Positions 7,584 to 15,252 of a DNA stretch of 16,254 bases are shown piece after piece. The DNA comes from Alphaproteobacteria bacterium. Lineage in GTDB: Bacteria > Pseudomonadota > Alphaproteobacteria > Rhodobacterales > Rhodobacteraceae. The stretch covers positions 1 through 16,254 of the forward strand of contig JAUHWJ010000002.1 in the NCBI GenBank assembly GCA_030424705.1. Direction: 5' to 3'. Each line of letters begins with the position of its first letter. Positions within the stretch are counted from its first letter, which is position 1. The notes below the pieces were generated by a model. The model was not told where the DNA came from, did not search any database, and worked only from the letters and a program-made list of their open reading frames with translations. Position numbers and translations under genes: made by a program.

Positions 7584-8768
7584 ATGGCGGAGGCGGACGG
7601 GCGGGGACGGGTCACGCGGCGGCGCGTCTTCTTCGTCTCGGGCTTCGATCCGAACGGGCCGCGCCGATATCATGCGCTGTATCGGGCGGAAGCGGCGCGG
7701 CAAGGCGGGATCGACGGCAACCCGATAGAGGTCGGCCCGCTTCGCCTTTCGCCCGGCGCCGCGCGCTGGAGCGTCTCGCGGGAGGGGGTGGAGGCGGCGT
7801 TCGAGATGCTTCGCTGGGACGATATCGCACGCTCGCGGATGCGAAGGCCGCTCCCGGCGCTCTATCTCCTCATGGCGCGAACCTTCGCCGCCTATGTCTT
7901 CACCGGCGCGTTCTTCCGGCTCAGCCGCCTCCGTCTGGTCTCGACCCTAGTCGGCCTCTATCCGCCGCTTATGATGCTTCTCTATCTCGCCGGAGCCTGT
8001 CTCGCGGGCGCGCTGGTCCATGGTGCGGCGGCAGGCCTCGGCGCGCCGCTCTGGCTCTCCGTCCCGTCCGCTGCGGCGACGGCCTGGGGCGTCATGCGGC
8101 TCTCGAAACGGGCGGACGGCGCGACGCTTGTCTACTATCTCATGGCCGATCTCGGCTTCACCGCCGATCACGCCGCAGGGCGCGCGCCGGAGATGGAGGC
8201 GCGGATCGACGCCTTCGCCCATCGCATCGGCGAGGCGATGGCGGAGGATTGGGACGAGGTTCTGCTCGTCGGCCATTCCTCCGGCGCGGCCTATGCCGCG
8301 AGCGCTGCGGCGCGGGCCCTCGCCGCCGCCCGGCCTGACGCCGCGCTCTCGCTCCTGACGCTCGGGCAGACGATCCCGATGCTGAGCTTCCTTCCGGGCG
8401 CGAAGCGGCTCTGCGCGGAGCTCGCCGCGCTCGCTGTGGAGCCGCGGCTCGACTGGGTGGATGTCTCCTCGCCCGCCGATGGCGGCTGCTATGCGCTTTC
8501 CGACGCTGCGGCGGTGAGCGGCGCGCCGCCCGGGCGGAATCCGAAGGTGATCTCCGCCCGGTTCGCGGATGGGCTGGCGCCAGGGACGCGGCGGGCGCTC
8601 CGCGGGCGGTGGCTCCGCAAGCACATACAATATCTCTGCGCCTTCGAGCGGCCGGCGGGTTTCGACTATTTCGCCGTGACGGCCGGGCCGGAGCGGCTGG
8701 GCCCGCGCTTCGCCGGGCGCCGCGACTCGCCGCGTGCGGACCGGCGCAACCGTTTCGGGGCCGGCTGA
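7584..8768 (+). CDS. Membrane-associated alpha/beta hydrolase-like protein
   Basis: Unnamed protein of 394 residues. The N-terminus has an alpha/beta-fold start (RRVFFVSGFDPNGPRRYHALYR). A strongly hydrophobic stretch (about 120-165) suggests two membrane helices. The nucleophile-elbow motif GHSSG follows a beta strand (DEVLLVGHSSG, Ser232). The C-terminus has a conserved-looking FDYFAVTAGP. This layout suggests a serine hydrolase anchored in the inner membrane; the substrate is unknown, with lipids or esters an inference. The ATG at 7584 has GGAGGG 6 nt upstream and is preferred over a start at 7545, which would add an Arg-rich tail. A weak promoter (TTGAGC at 7519, GATAGT at 7541) may precede it. 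One base separates its stop from the P450 start, implying translational coupling. Confidence 0.72.
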   Translation: MAEADGRGRVTRRRVFFVSGFDPNGPRRYHALYRAEAARQGGIDGNPIEVGPLRLSPGAARWSVSREGVEAAFEMLRWDDIARSRMRRPLPALYLLMARTFAAYVFTGAFFRLSRLRLVSTLVGLYPPLMMLLYLAGACLAGALVHGAAAGLGAPLWLSVPSAAATAWGVMRLSKRADGATLVYYLMADLGFTADHAAGRAPEMEARIDAFAHRIGEAMAEDWDEVLLVGHSSGAAYAASAAARALAAARPDAALSLLTLGQTIPMLSFLPGAKRLCAELAALAVEPRLDWVDVSSPADGGCYALSDAAAVSGAPPGRNPKVISARFADGLAPGTRRALRGRWLRKHIQYLCAFERPAGFDYFAVTAGPERLGPRFAGRRDSPRADRRNRFGAG

Positions 8769-8769
8769 C

Positions 8770-10119
8770 ATGGCCCGCTTCCTCGCCCCGCGCCCGCCGC
8801 ACCGGCCCGAGGGCGTATCCGTCCTCGGCAGGTGGCGGCGCGCGCGGCGCGATCTCTTTTCCGCGCTCAAGCCCGGCCTCTATCGCGCGTGGATGGCGGA
8901 GGTCCGCACCCCGCTTCGCGACGCCTATCTCGTCAACCAGCCGGATCTCGTCCGTCTCGCCCTCGTCGGCCGACCTTTGGACTTCCCCAAGGCGGGCGCC
9001 ATCGCCACCGCCCTCGCGGACCTTCTGGGCGAGAGCGTCTTCGTCACGAACGGCCCGCAATGGGAGCGCCAGCGGCGGATCATCGACCCGGCCTTCGAGG
9101 GCGGAAAGCTTCAGGCGATCTTTCCGTCGATGCTGGAGGCGGCGGAGGCGGCGGCGGAACGGCTCTCGGCCCGGGCGGGCCAGGAGCCGGTGGAGATCGA
9201 GGCGGAGGCGAGCCGCCTCGCCGCCGACATCATCTTCCGCGCGCTTTTTTCCGCGCCGATCGGGGCGGCGGAGGCGGCGGCCGTCTTCGACGCGTTCAGC
9301 CGTTACCAGGCCGCGGGGCCGGTCGTCTCCCTCCTCGATGTGATCGGCGCCCCGCGCTGGGCCCCGCGGCTCAGGCGCGGGCGGCGGGAGGCGCGGGCGA
9401 TCCGCGCGCTCGTCGGCGCCCTCGTCGCGCGCCGGGCGGAGGAGATCGCCGAGGGAACCGCGCCGGACGATCTCGCCACCCGCATCATGACGACGCCCGA
9501 CCCCGAGACGGGCGCCGTTTTCGGCCCCGCGGAGATGCTGGACCAGGTGATGATCTTCTTCCTCGCCGGGCACGAGACTTCGGCCAGCGCGCTGGCCTGG
9601 GCGCTCTGGCTCCTCGCCAATGACGGCGAGGCGCAGGCGCGGGCGCAGGCCGAGATCGACGCGGCGGGCAAGCCCGAATTCGCGATGCTGCGCCGGCTCC
9701 CCTTCACGCGGGACGTGTTTCGCGAGGCGCTCCGGCTCTATCCGCCGGTGCCGATGCTGGTGCGGGAGACGGCGCGGCCCGAGCATCTCCGCAAGCGCGA
9801 CATAAGGCGCGGCTCCTTCTTCATTCTCTCGCCCTGGCATCTCCACCGGCATGAGCGCATCTGGCCCGATCCCGACAGGTTCGATCCCGAAAGATGGAGC
9901 CGGCCGGAGGAGGCCGCGCCGCGGCGGGAGGCCTATATCCCGTTCAGCGCCGGCCCGCGCGTCTGCCCCGGCGCCGGCTTCGCGATGATGGAGGGCGTTC
10001 TTTCGCTCGCGGTCCTGCTCGCGCGGTTCTCGTTCGCTCCGGCGGAGGAACCGCGGCCCGTCGCGCGGCTCACCCTCCGCTCCGCGAACGGAATCCGGTT
10101 GCTCGTCACGCCGCGATAG
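8770..10119 (+). CDS. Cytochrome P450 monooxygenase
   Basis: A 449-residue heme-thiolate monooxygenase. All signature motifs are intact: the I-helix AGHETSASAL (from about 266), the K-helix ExxR in EALRLYPP (319-322), the PERF-like DPDRFDPERW (about 366-376) and the heme loop PFSAGPRVCPGAGFA with the cysteine ligand at 399. The AGHET and FSAGPRxCxG style recalls class-E-type bacterial P450s such as CYP102/CYP110 relatives, known for fatty-acid or terpene oxidation; the substrate cannot be read from the sequence. No ferredoxin or reductase gene lies nearby, so redox partners must be elsewhere. The ATG at 8770 follows the hydrolase stop by one base. An in-frame GTG at 8734 inside the hydrolase gene is less likely. 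Confidence 0.93.
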   Translation: MARFLAPRPPHRPEGVSVLGRWRRARRDLFSALKPGLYRAWMAEVRTPLRDAYLVNQPDLVRLALVGRPLDFPKAGAIATALADLLGESVFVTNGPQWERQRRIIDPAFEGGKLQAIFPSMLEAAEAAAERLSARAGQEPVEIEAEASRLAADIIFRALFSAPIGAAEAAAVFDAFSRYQAAGPVVSLLDVIGAPRWAPRLRRGRREARAIRALVGALVARRAEEIAEGTAPDDLATRIMTTPDPETGAVFGPAEMLDQVMIFFLAGHETSASALAWALWLLANDGEAQARAQAEIDAAGKPEFAMLRRLPFTRDVFREALRLYPPVPMLVRETARPEHLRKRDIRRGSFFILSPWHLHRHERIWPDPDRFDPERWSRPEEAAPRREAYIPFSAGPRVCPGAGFAMMEGVLSLAVLLARFSFAPAEEPRPVARLTLRSANGIRLLVTPR

Positions 10120-10122
10120 GGG

Positions 10123-10368
10123 TCATTCGGCGGCGAAGCGCTCCGGCGCCTTCAACGCCTCCTCGAGGACATAGACGCGGATGGCCGAGGCGAGGCCTAC
10201 GCCCTGCGGCCGCGTCGCATCGATCCGCGCGGCCAGCGCATTGACCGAGACGCCTTCGACCCGCGCCGCAACCTGAAACGCGCGCCAGAACGGCTCTTCC
10301 AGAGTGACGCTGGTGCGGTGGCCGCAGAGTGTGAGGGATCGTTTCGCCGGGCGCGTATAACTTGGCAT
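10123..10368 (-). CDS. Small ribbon-helix-helix domain protein
   Basis: An 81-residue protein with a family-like start (MPSYTRPAKRSLTLCGHRTS), a predicted beta strand SVTLEEPFWRAF and helices around VEGVSVNALAARID and LASAIRVYVLEEAL. This matches the ribbon-helix-helix (RHH_4-type) proteins common in alphaproteobacteria and often near fumC. These are probably DNA-binding dimers, but the target is unknown. The ATG at 10368 follows GGAGGGGACGAG, an excellent Shine-Dalgarno; the frame continues upstream but the added sequence is Arg-rich and unlike the family. That Shine-Dalgarno is half of a 13-bp hairpin. It is convergent with the P450 gene, with three bases between the stops. Confidence 0.85.
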   Translation of the reverse strand: MPSYTRPAKRSLTLCGHRTSVTLEEPFWRAFQVAARVEGVSVNALAARIDATRPQGVGLASAIRVYVLEEALKAPERFAAE

Positions 10369-10378
10369 GCAGGCTCGT

Positions 10379-10420
10379 CCCCTCCTTCCGCGGCCCCGAT
10401 CCGGGCGGCGGAAGGAGGGG
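10379..10420 (-). promoter_or_regulatory. Perfect hairpin overlapping the Shine-Dalgarno of the RHH gene
   Basis: The 13-bp perfect inverted repeat CCCCTCCTTCCGC (10379-10391) and GCGGAAGGAGGGG (10408-10420) encloses a 16-nt loop that itself can pair (GCCC with GGGC). On the minus strand the 3' arm contains GGAGGGG, the ribosome-binding site of the ribbon-helix-helix gene, 11 nt before its ATG. No T-tract follows on either strand, so it is not an intrinsic terminator. Blocking of ribosome access is the simplest reading, but it is an inference. Confidence 0.6.
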
Positions 10421-10549
10421 GGCAAATCATGGCGAAAACGTGTCTCCTGTCGGGCGAAAACCGGCCCGATCGACCGCGAAGCGCTCATCCCTCGACCACC
10501 CCGCGAAGCGCCCCGCCGCCCTCGCCGCGCGGTTGCGCAGCGGCGCTCT

Positions 10550-11944
<1,395 letters not shown>

Positions 11945-11976
11945 GGTCGCGGCTCCTCGCGCGGGTGGGTCGCCCC

Positions 11977-12006
11977 GCTATAGCGGGGCCCGCGAGGCTG
12001 CGTCAA
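11977..12006 (-). promoter_or_regulatory. Putative fumC promoter with a palindrome over the -10 box
   Basis: On the minus strand TTGACG (12006-12001) and TATAGC (11982-11977) are 18 bp apart; transcription would begin near 11970, about 26 nt before the ATG. The -10 box lies within the perfect 16-bp palindrome CCCCGCTATAGCGGGG (11973-11988), flanked by a further imperfect CTCGCG/CGCGAG repeat. A regulator bound there would cover the -10 element. Confidence 0.6.
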
Positions 12007-12025
12007 TTTGGCATTCGCCGCCCCT

Positions 12026-12442
12026 TCAGGCGGGCACGGAGCGGAAGACGGACGCGATCAGCGCCTCCAGCGCCGCGTCGCCCGCGCCGGGCGCGATCTC
12101 GCCGCGGCGCGCGATGGTGCGGACCTCCGCCGCCGCGGGGTGATCCGCCGGGCATGCGCGCCACGCCATCGACCAGTCGGGAAACATCCGCTCCGGTATG
12201 TCGCGGTCGAGCAGTTTGATGACGAAGGAGTGGCGCGCGTCCTTGCGGATGATCTCGAACCGGCGGGAGACGGCGCCGGCCTCGCCCTCGAGAACCTGAA
12301 GAAAGGAGCCGTCGACGAAGGCGAGCAGCCCCGTGATTCCCTCCGCCGCATTGTTCCGGCGCGCCGCGGCGAGGATCGCGGCGATTTCCTTCGGCTCATC
12401 CCGGCTCGGGCTGGAGCTGATATAGACGATCTGTCGAACCAT
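12026..12442 (-). CDS. Single-domain BLUF blue-light sensor protein
   Basis: A 138-residue protein that is essentially one BLUF (FAD-binding blue-light receptor) domain. The photocycle residues line up with AppA of Rhodobacter: Tyr7 (IVYISSS; AppA Tyr21), Asn31 (NAAEGITGLL; AppA Asn45), Gln49 (FLQVLEG; AppA Gln63), Trp90 and Met92 (DWSMAW; AppA Trp104 and Met106). About 45 residues follow the core, probably the capping helices, with no output domain. Such short BLUF proteins signal through partner proteins, which cannot be identified here. CGGAG lies 7 nt before the ATG. It is 74 bp downstream of sspB and 81 bp upstream of fumC, all on one strand, so light could in principle affect neighbours, but no link is proven. 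Confidence 0.92.
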   Translation of the reverse strand: MVRQIVYISSSPSRDEPKEIAAILAAARRNNAAEGITGLLAFVDGSFLQVLEGEAGAVSRRFEIIRKDARHSFVIKLLDRDIPERMFPDWSMAWRACPADHPAAAEVRTIARRGEIAPGAGDAALEALIASVFRSVPA

Positions 12443-12516
12443 ACGTTGCTCCGGCGTTCGGCCCGGCCTGTCTCGCCGCAGGAGGTTTCGCCGCGGTTAA
12501 CGCAGGCGCAGCCCGG

Positions 12517-12963
12517 TCAGGGCTTGCGGAACTGGTCGAGGCTGACGACGTCCGCCGAGCCGCGCGGTCTTTCCTCCGGCTCGGGCTCTTCGTCGGTCTC
12601 CGCCTCCGCCTCGGTCGCCTCGAACTTCAGGCCGAACTCGACCGACGGATCGACGAAGGTGAGCACGGCGTCGAACGGCACATAGATCTCTGCGGGGCGA
12701 CCGGAAAAGCTGAGGCCGACGCGGAACCCTTCCGGGGTCACTTCGAGGCCGTCGAATTCGTGCTGGAGCACGATGGTCATCTGTTCGCTGAATTGCTCGC
12801 GAAGCCAGGTCGGAAGCCTGACCGCGCCATGCCCGGTCGCGAAGGTGATGTAGAAGTGATGCTCGCCCGGAAGGCCGAACTCCGCCACGCGCGACAAGGC
12901 CTGGGCCATCACGCCGCGCAGCGCCCGCTCCATCATCTGGCCGTAATTCAAGCCCTCGCGCAT
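12517..12963 (-). CDS. sspB: SspB-family ClpXP adaptor (alphaproteobacterial type)
   Basis: SspB is a dimeric adaptor that binds the tmRNA-encoded tag on rescued proteins and hands them to the ClpXP protease. The 148-residue product has the alpha-type core (YGQMMERALRGVMAQAL near the start, GLPGEHHFYITF, WLREQFSEQMTIVLQHEF, and FSGRPAEIYVPFDAVLTFVDPSVEFGL). An acidic flexible linker (about 116-132) and a short C-terminal motif ADVVSLDQFRKP follow, in the position of the ClpX-docking tail. The ATG at 12963 (MREGLNYG) matches the family and has AGGGAAG upstream; an in-frame extension to 13041 runs toward ssrA and lacks family likeness. It lies directly downstream of ssrA on the same strand, so RNA and adaptor of one quality-control pathway are adjacent. 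Confidence 0.93.
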   Translation of the reverse strand: MREGLNYGQMMERALRGVMAQALSRVAEFGLPGEHHFYITFATGHGAVRLPTWLREQFSEQMTIVLQHEFDGLEVTPEGFRVGLSFSGRPAEIYVPFDAVLTFVDPSVEFGLKFEATEAEAETDEEPEPEERPRGSADVVSLDQFRKP

Positions 12964-13054
12964 CGACACTTCCCTGTCCGCCTCCCGGAACATATCCGAT
13001 TCGCAGGACGAAGATAGACCGCGGCTTCGACGGGGCTCCAATTTCCGGGGGGGG

Positions 13055-13366
13055 ATGGGTGCAGGCTTCTGTTGCCAGGCGCCTGCGAGCCCCGCCCCTG
13101 ACGGCTAAGCCAGGGGACTTAGTTTCGGTTTGGGCGCCGCTTACGCGGCGACGGCCACCGGAGCACGGTTGTCATTGGCAACTGTACTGTTTGCACCGAT
13201 AACGGTGGTGGCTCACCGAGCGAAAGCATACACCTTTAGACGTCCGTCGATCCTGTTTCGGCCCCTCGCCCGCCAATGAACGGGTGTTGGTGGAGCCGCC
13301 GGGTACCGCCCCCGGGTCCGATCCGTGTATTACGTGCGCGTTTATCGCCATAGTCCCCGAGAGGAC
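13055..13366 (-). ncRNA. ssrA: tmRNA, permuted two-piece form, tag ANDNRAPVAVAA
   Basis: Transfer-messenger RNA frees stalled ribosomes and tags the nascent chain for degradation. Read on the minus strand, the acceptor piece comes first and ends at CGGCTCCACCA (3' end at 13288). An intervening 22 nt (13287-13266) follows, and the coding piece starts with GGGGCCG at 13265. GGGGCCG pairs with CGGCTCC to form the acceptor stem. The GGATCGACGG that follows GGGGCCGAAACA is typical of a tmRNA 5' piece. The tag frame begins with GCC at 13179 and ends at TAA (13143-13141): ANDNRAPVAVAA. Later hairpins include CCCCTG/CAGGGG and GCAGGC/GCCTGC. The outer ends near 13366 and 13055 are estimated. The permuted order is that known for alphaproteobacteria. 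Confidence 0.95.
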
Positions 13367-13372
13367 GACATA

Positions 13373-13401
13373 TATGTAGCGAGCGCCGCCCCGCTTGTGA
13401 A
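13373..13401 (-). promoter_or_regulatory. Putative ssrA promoter
   Basis: On the minus strand TTCACA (13401-13396, five of six bases of the -35 consensus) and TACATA (13378-13373) are 17 bp apart. Transcription would start near 13366, which places the acceptor-piece hairpin GTCC...GGAC right at the 5' end. The -10 box is weak, and CATATA or TATATG nearby are alternatives. Confidence 0.5.
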
Positions 13402-13409
13402 GCCCGCCG

Positions 13410-14117
13410 TCACCGCGAAAGCAGGCCGATGAATTGCGGCGGTTCGATTTCCTTCAGGAGCTTGCCGATCAGCAGGTCCGGATAGTCCCTGAATCCGTTG
13501 CGCGCGACCATGAGGAAGGCGCCGGGCCCGCCGATCACCTCCGTGCGGTAGTATTCCTCGGGGTCCGGATCGGCCCCCTTGATGACCAGCCCGTTCACCG
13601 TCACCCGCCCCAGCCCGCCCATGCCGCGGACGGTGCGAGGGGAGAGATCGTCATTGTTCACGCCGTCGCCCGAGACGTCGATCACCTGCCGTGCGCAGGG
13701 GACCGGCAGGCGCGCGAACTGCGCCTCGCCCCATGCCAGGGCCCGTCCGATGGCGGTGGAGAAGTCCACATAGCTCCGCCGCCGCGCCTCGAGCCGTGCC
13801 GCCAGCCGGTCGATATCTTCCGGCCTGGCGATCAGCGTCCAGTCGGCGATCAGGTCCTGCTGCTGCCAGCCCGACCATTCATAGACGAGGATGCGGACGG
13901 AGCCGGGCGCGGCGAGGAGCGCGGCGCGCACTTCCGGGTCCCGCAGGGCGCGGACGAGACCGCCCTTCTGGATCTCGTATTCGTCGGCGTTGACGGAGGA
14001 AGAGATGTCGAGCGCGAGCGCAAGCGCGAGCGCGCACTCCGTCGCGCGGGCGGACGGAGCGGCCGCGAGCAGGGCGCAGACGAATGCCGCCGCCGCGGCG
14101 CGGCGCGCGCCCCTCAT
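13410..14117 (-). CDS. DUF1194 (von Willebrand A-like) secreted protein, copy 2
   Basis: A 235-residue protein of the DUF1194 family, whose function is unknown. A signal peptide covers about residues 1-25 (Arg-rich start, Ala/Leu-rich core, cleavage near ARA). The MIDAS-type metal site of von Willebrand A folds is recognisable: DISSS (Asp37, Ser39, Ser41), then Thr121 in the stretch VDFSTAIGRA, then DVSGDGVNND (about 147-156). A second conserved block, TVNGLVIKGADPDPEEYY, follows. It is probably periplasmic and metal-binding, perhaps in protein assembly, which is inference. It overlaps its upstream paralogue by ATGA, so the two are translationally coupled. It is the last gene before ssrA. Confidence 0.88.
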   Translation of the reverse strand: MRGARRAAAAAFVCALLAAAPSARATECALALALALDISSSVNADEYEIQKGGLVRALRDPEVRAALLAAPGSVRILVYEWSGWQQQDLIADWTLIARPEDIDRLAARLEARRRSYVDFSTAIGRALAWGEAQFARLPVPCARQVIDVSGDGVNNDDLSPRTVRGMGGLGRVTVNGLVIKGADPDPEEYYRTEVIGGPGAFLMVARNGFRDYPDLLIGKLLKEIEPPQFIGLLSR

Positions 14118-14806
14118 TCCGACAGCATCGAAAGCGCAGGCGCCAGCTCCCGCAGGAGCTTCAGCCGGATCGCGCGGGCATAGTCCTCGAAATCCGCCGC
14201 CGTCTCGACAAAGGCGCCGGGCCCGGTGATCACCTCGTCGAGATAGTGCTGCTTCGGGTCCGGCGTCGCGCCGAGGATCACGAGGCCGTTGACCGTCACG
14301 CCCGCGGGAAGCGCGTCCCGCACGAGGTTCGGCCGCGGGCCGTCATTCGAGACGCCGTCGCCCGAAATGTCGATGACCTGCCGGCGGCAACGCTGCGGCG
14401 CTGCTTCGAGAAGCGCGGCGGCATGGGCCATCGCAGCGCCGAGGCCGGTCAGCGTGAAGCCGAAATAACGCTGCGTCGCCGCGACGCTGTCGGCGAAGGC
14501 CAGCGTCTCCTCCCCGCCGAGGAGGAGCGCCCAGTCCGTCGTCTGGCGCTGCTGGGTCCGGTCGCCCCAGATCGTGACGGTGGCGAGGACGCCGCCCTGC
14601 TGCGCGCGGATCGTCTCGAGCACTTCCTCGTCGCGGAAGGCCGCGGCGAGGCCGTCCATCTGCAGCCGGTACTCGCGGGAGGAAACGGAGCGCGAAACGT
14701 CCATGGCGAGGACGAGCGCGACGGCGCAGGGCTCCTGCGCCGCCGCCGGTCCGGGCGCGAGGCCGGGGAGCAGAAGCGCCCCGGCGACGGTGAGCGCCCG
14801 GATCAT
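14114..14806 (-). CDS. DUF1194 (von Willebrand A-like) secreted protein, copy 1
   Basis: A 230-residue paralogue of the next gene. A signal peptide spans about residues 1-23 (cleavage near AAA/QEP). The metal-site motif is DVSRS (Asp36, Ser38, Ser40), with DISGDGVSND at about 146-155 and VTVNGLVILGATPDPKQHYLDE as the shared C-terminal block. Copies 1 and 2 share the whole motif order but differ in much of the rest, so the duplication is old. Its start lies 7 bp beyond the gloA stop, and its stop overlaps the start of copy 2. The operon with gloA and a monooxygenase gives no clear function. Confidence 0.88.
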   Translation of the reverse strand: MIRALTVAGALLLPGLAPGPAAAQEPCAVALVLAMDVSRSVSSREYRLQMDGLAAAFRDEEVLETIRAQQGGVLATVTIWGDRTQQRQTTDWALLLGGEETLAFADSVAATQRYFGFTLTGLGAAMAHAAALLEAAPQRCRRQVIDISGDGVSNDGPRPNLVRDALPAGVTVNGLVILGATPDPKQHYLDEVITGPGAFVETAADFEDYARAIRLKLLRELAPALSMLSE

Positions 14807-14813
14807 CCCGCGC

Positions 14814-15242
14814 TCACCAGTGGCCGGTATTGCCCATGCTCGCCCAGGGCTCCTTCGGCGGCTGCGCGCCGCCGGCGTTGAGAAGCTCTATCGAGATCCC
14901 GTCCGGTGAGCGGACGAAGGCCATCCGCCCGTCCCGCGGCGGGCGGTTGATGGTCACGCCGGCGTCCATCAGCTTCTGGCAGAGCGCGTAGACATCCTCC
15001 ACCTCATAGGCGAGATGGCCGAAATTCCGCCCCTCGCCATAGGCCTCTTCGGAGCCCCAGTTGTAGGTGAGCTCAACCTGCGCCTCGGTCTGCCCCGGCG
15101 GCGCGAGGAAGACGAGCGTGAACTTCCCCGCCTCGTTGTCGATCCTGCGGATCTCCTCGAGCCCGAGAAGGTCGCAATAGAAGCGCTTCGAGGCGTCGAT
15201 GTCCTTCACTCGGACCATCGTGTGCAGATACTTTATCTTCAT
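14814..15242 (-). CDS. gloA: Lactoylglutathione lyase (glyoxalase I)
   Basis: A 142-residue cytosolic VOC-fold metalloenzyme that isomerises the methylglyoxal-glutathione adduct to S-lactoylglutathione, detoxifying methylglyoxal. The expected ligands are His7 (YLHTMVRV), Glu57 (QVELTYNWG), His76 (FGHLAYEV) and Glu119 (SIELLNAG). RVKDIDASKRFYCDLLGLEE at the N-terminus and RPPRDGRMAFVRSPDG are typical of GloA. The length is close to E. coli GloA (135), with a short C-terminal tail (PPKEPWASMGNTGHW). GAGGAG precedes the ATG. It is 10 bp downstream of the monooxygenase and 7 bp upstream of the first DUF1194 gene, so it is co-transcribed with them by inference. Confidence 0.95.
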   Translation of the reverse strand: MKIKYLHTMVRVKDIDASKRFYCDLLGLEEIRRIDNEAGKFTLVFLAPPGQTEAQVELTYNWGSEEAYGEGRNFGHLAYEVEDVYALCQKLMDAGVTINRPPRDGRMAFVRSPDGISIELLNAGGAQPPKEPWASMGNTGHW

Positions 15243-15252
15243 TGCGGGCTCC

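Noticed and set aside
6212..7615. N-terminal extension of YchF to 833 codons
   Set aside because: The Walker A motif normally lies near residue 10, and a strong ribosome-binding site precedes 6211. The extension is antisense to the cytochrome and ccdA genes.
8158..9852. Minus-strand open frame of 564 codons
   Set aside because: It is antisense to the hydrolase and P450 genes, whose motifs are intact. The protein is Arg/Pro-rich low-complexity.
10379..10420. Intrinsic terminator after fumC or the P450 gene
   Set aside because: The stem is strong, but no T-tract follows on either strand and it overlaps a Shine-Dalgarno, so a translational role is favoured.
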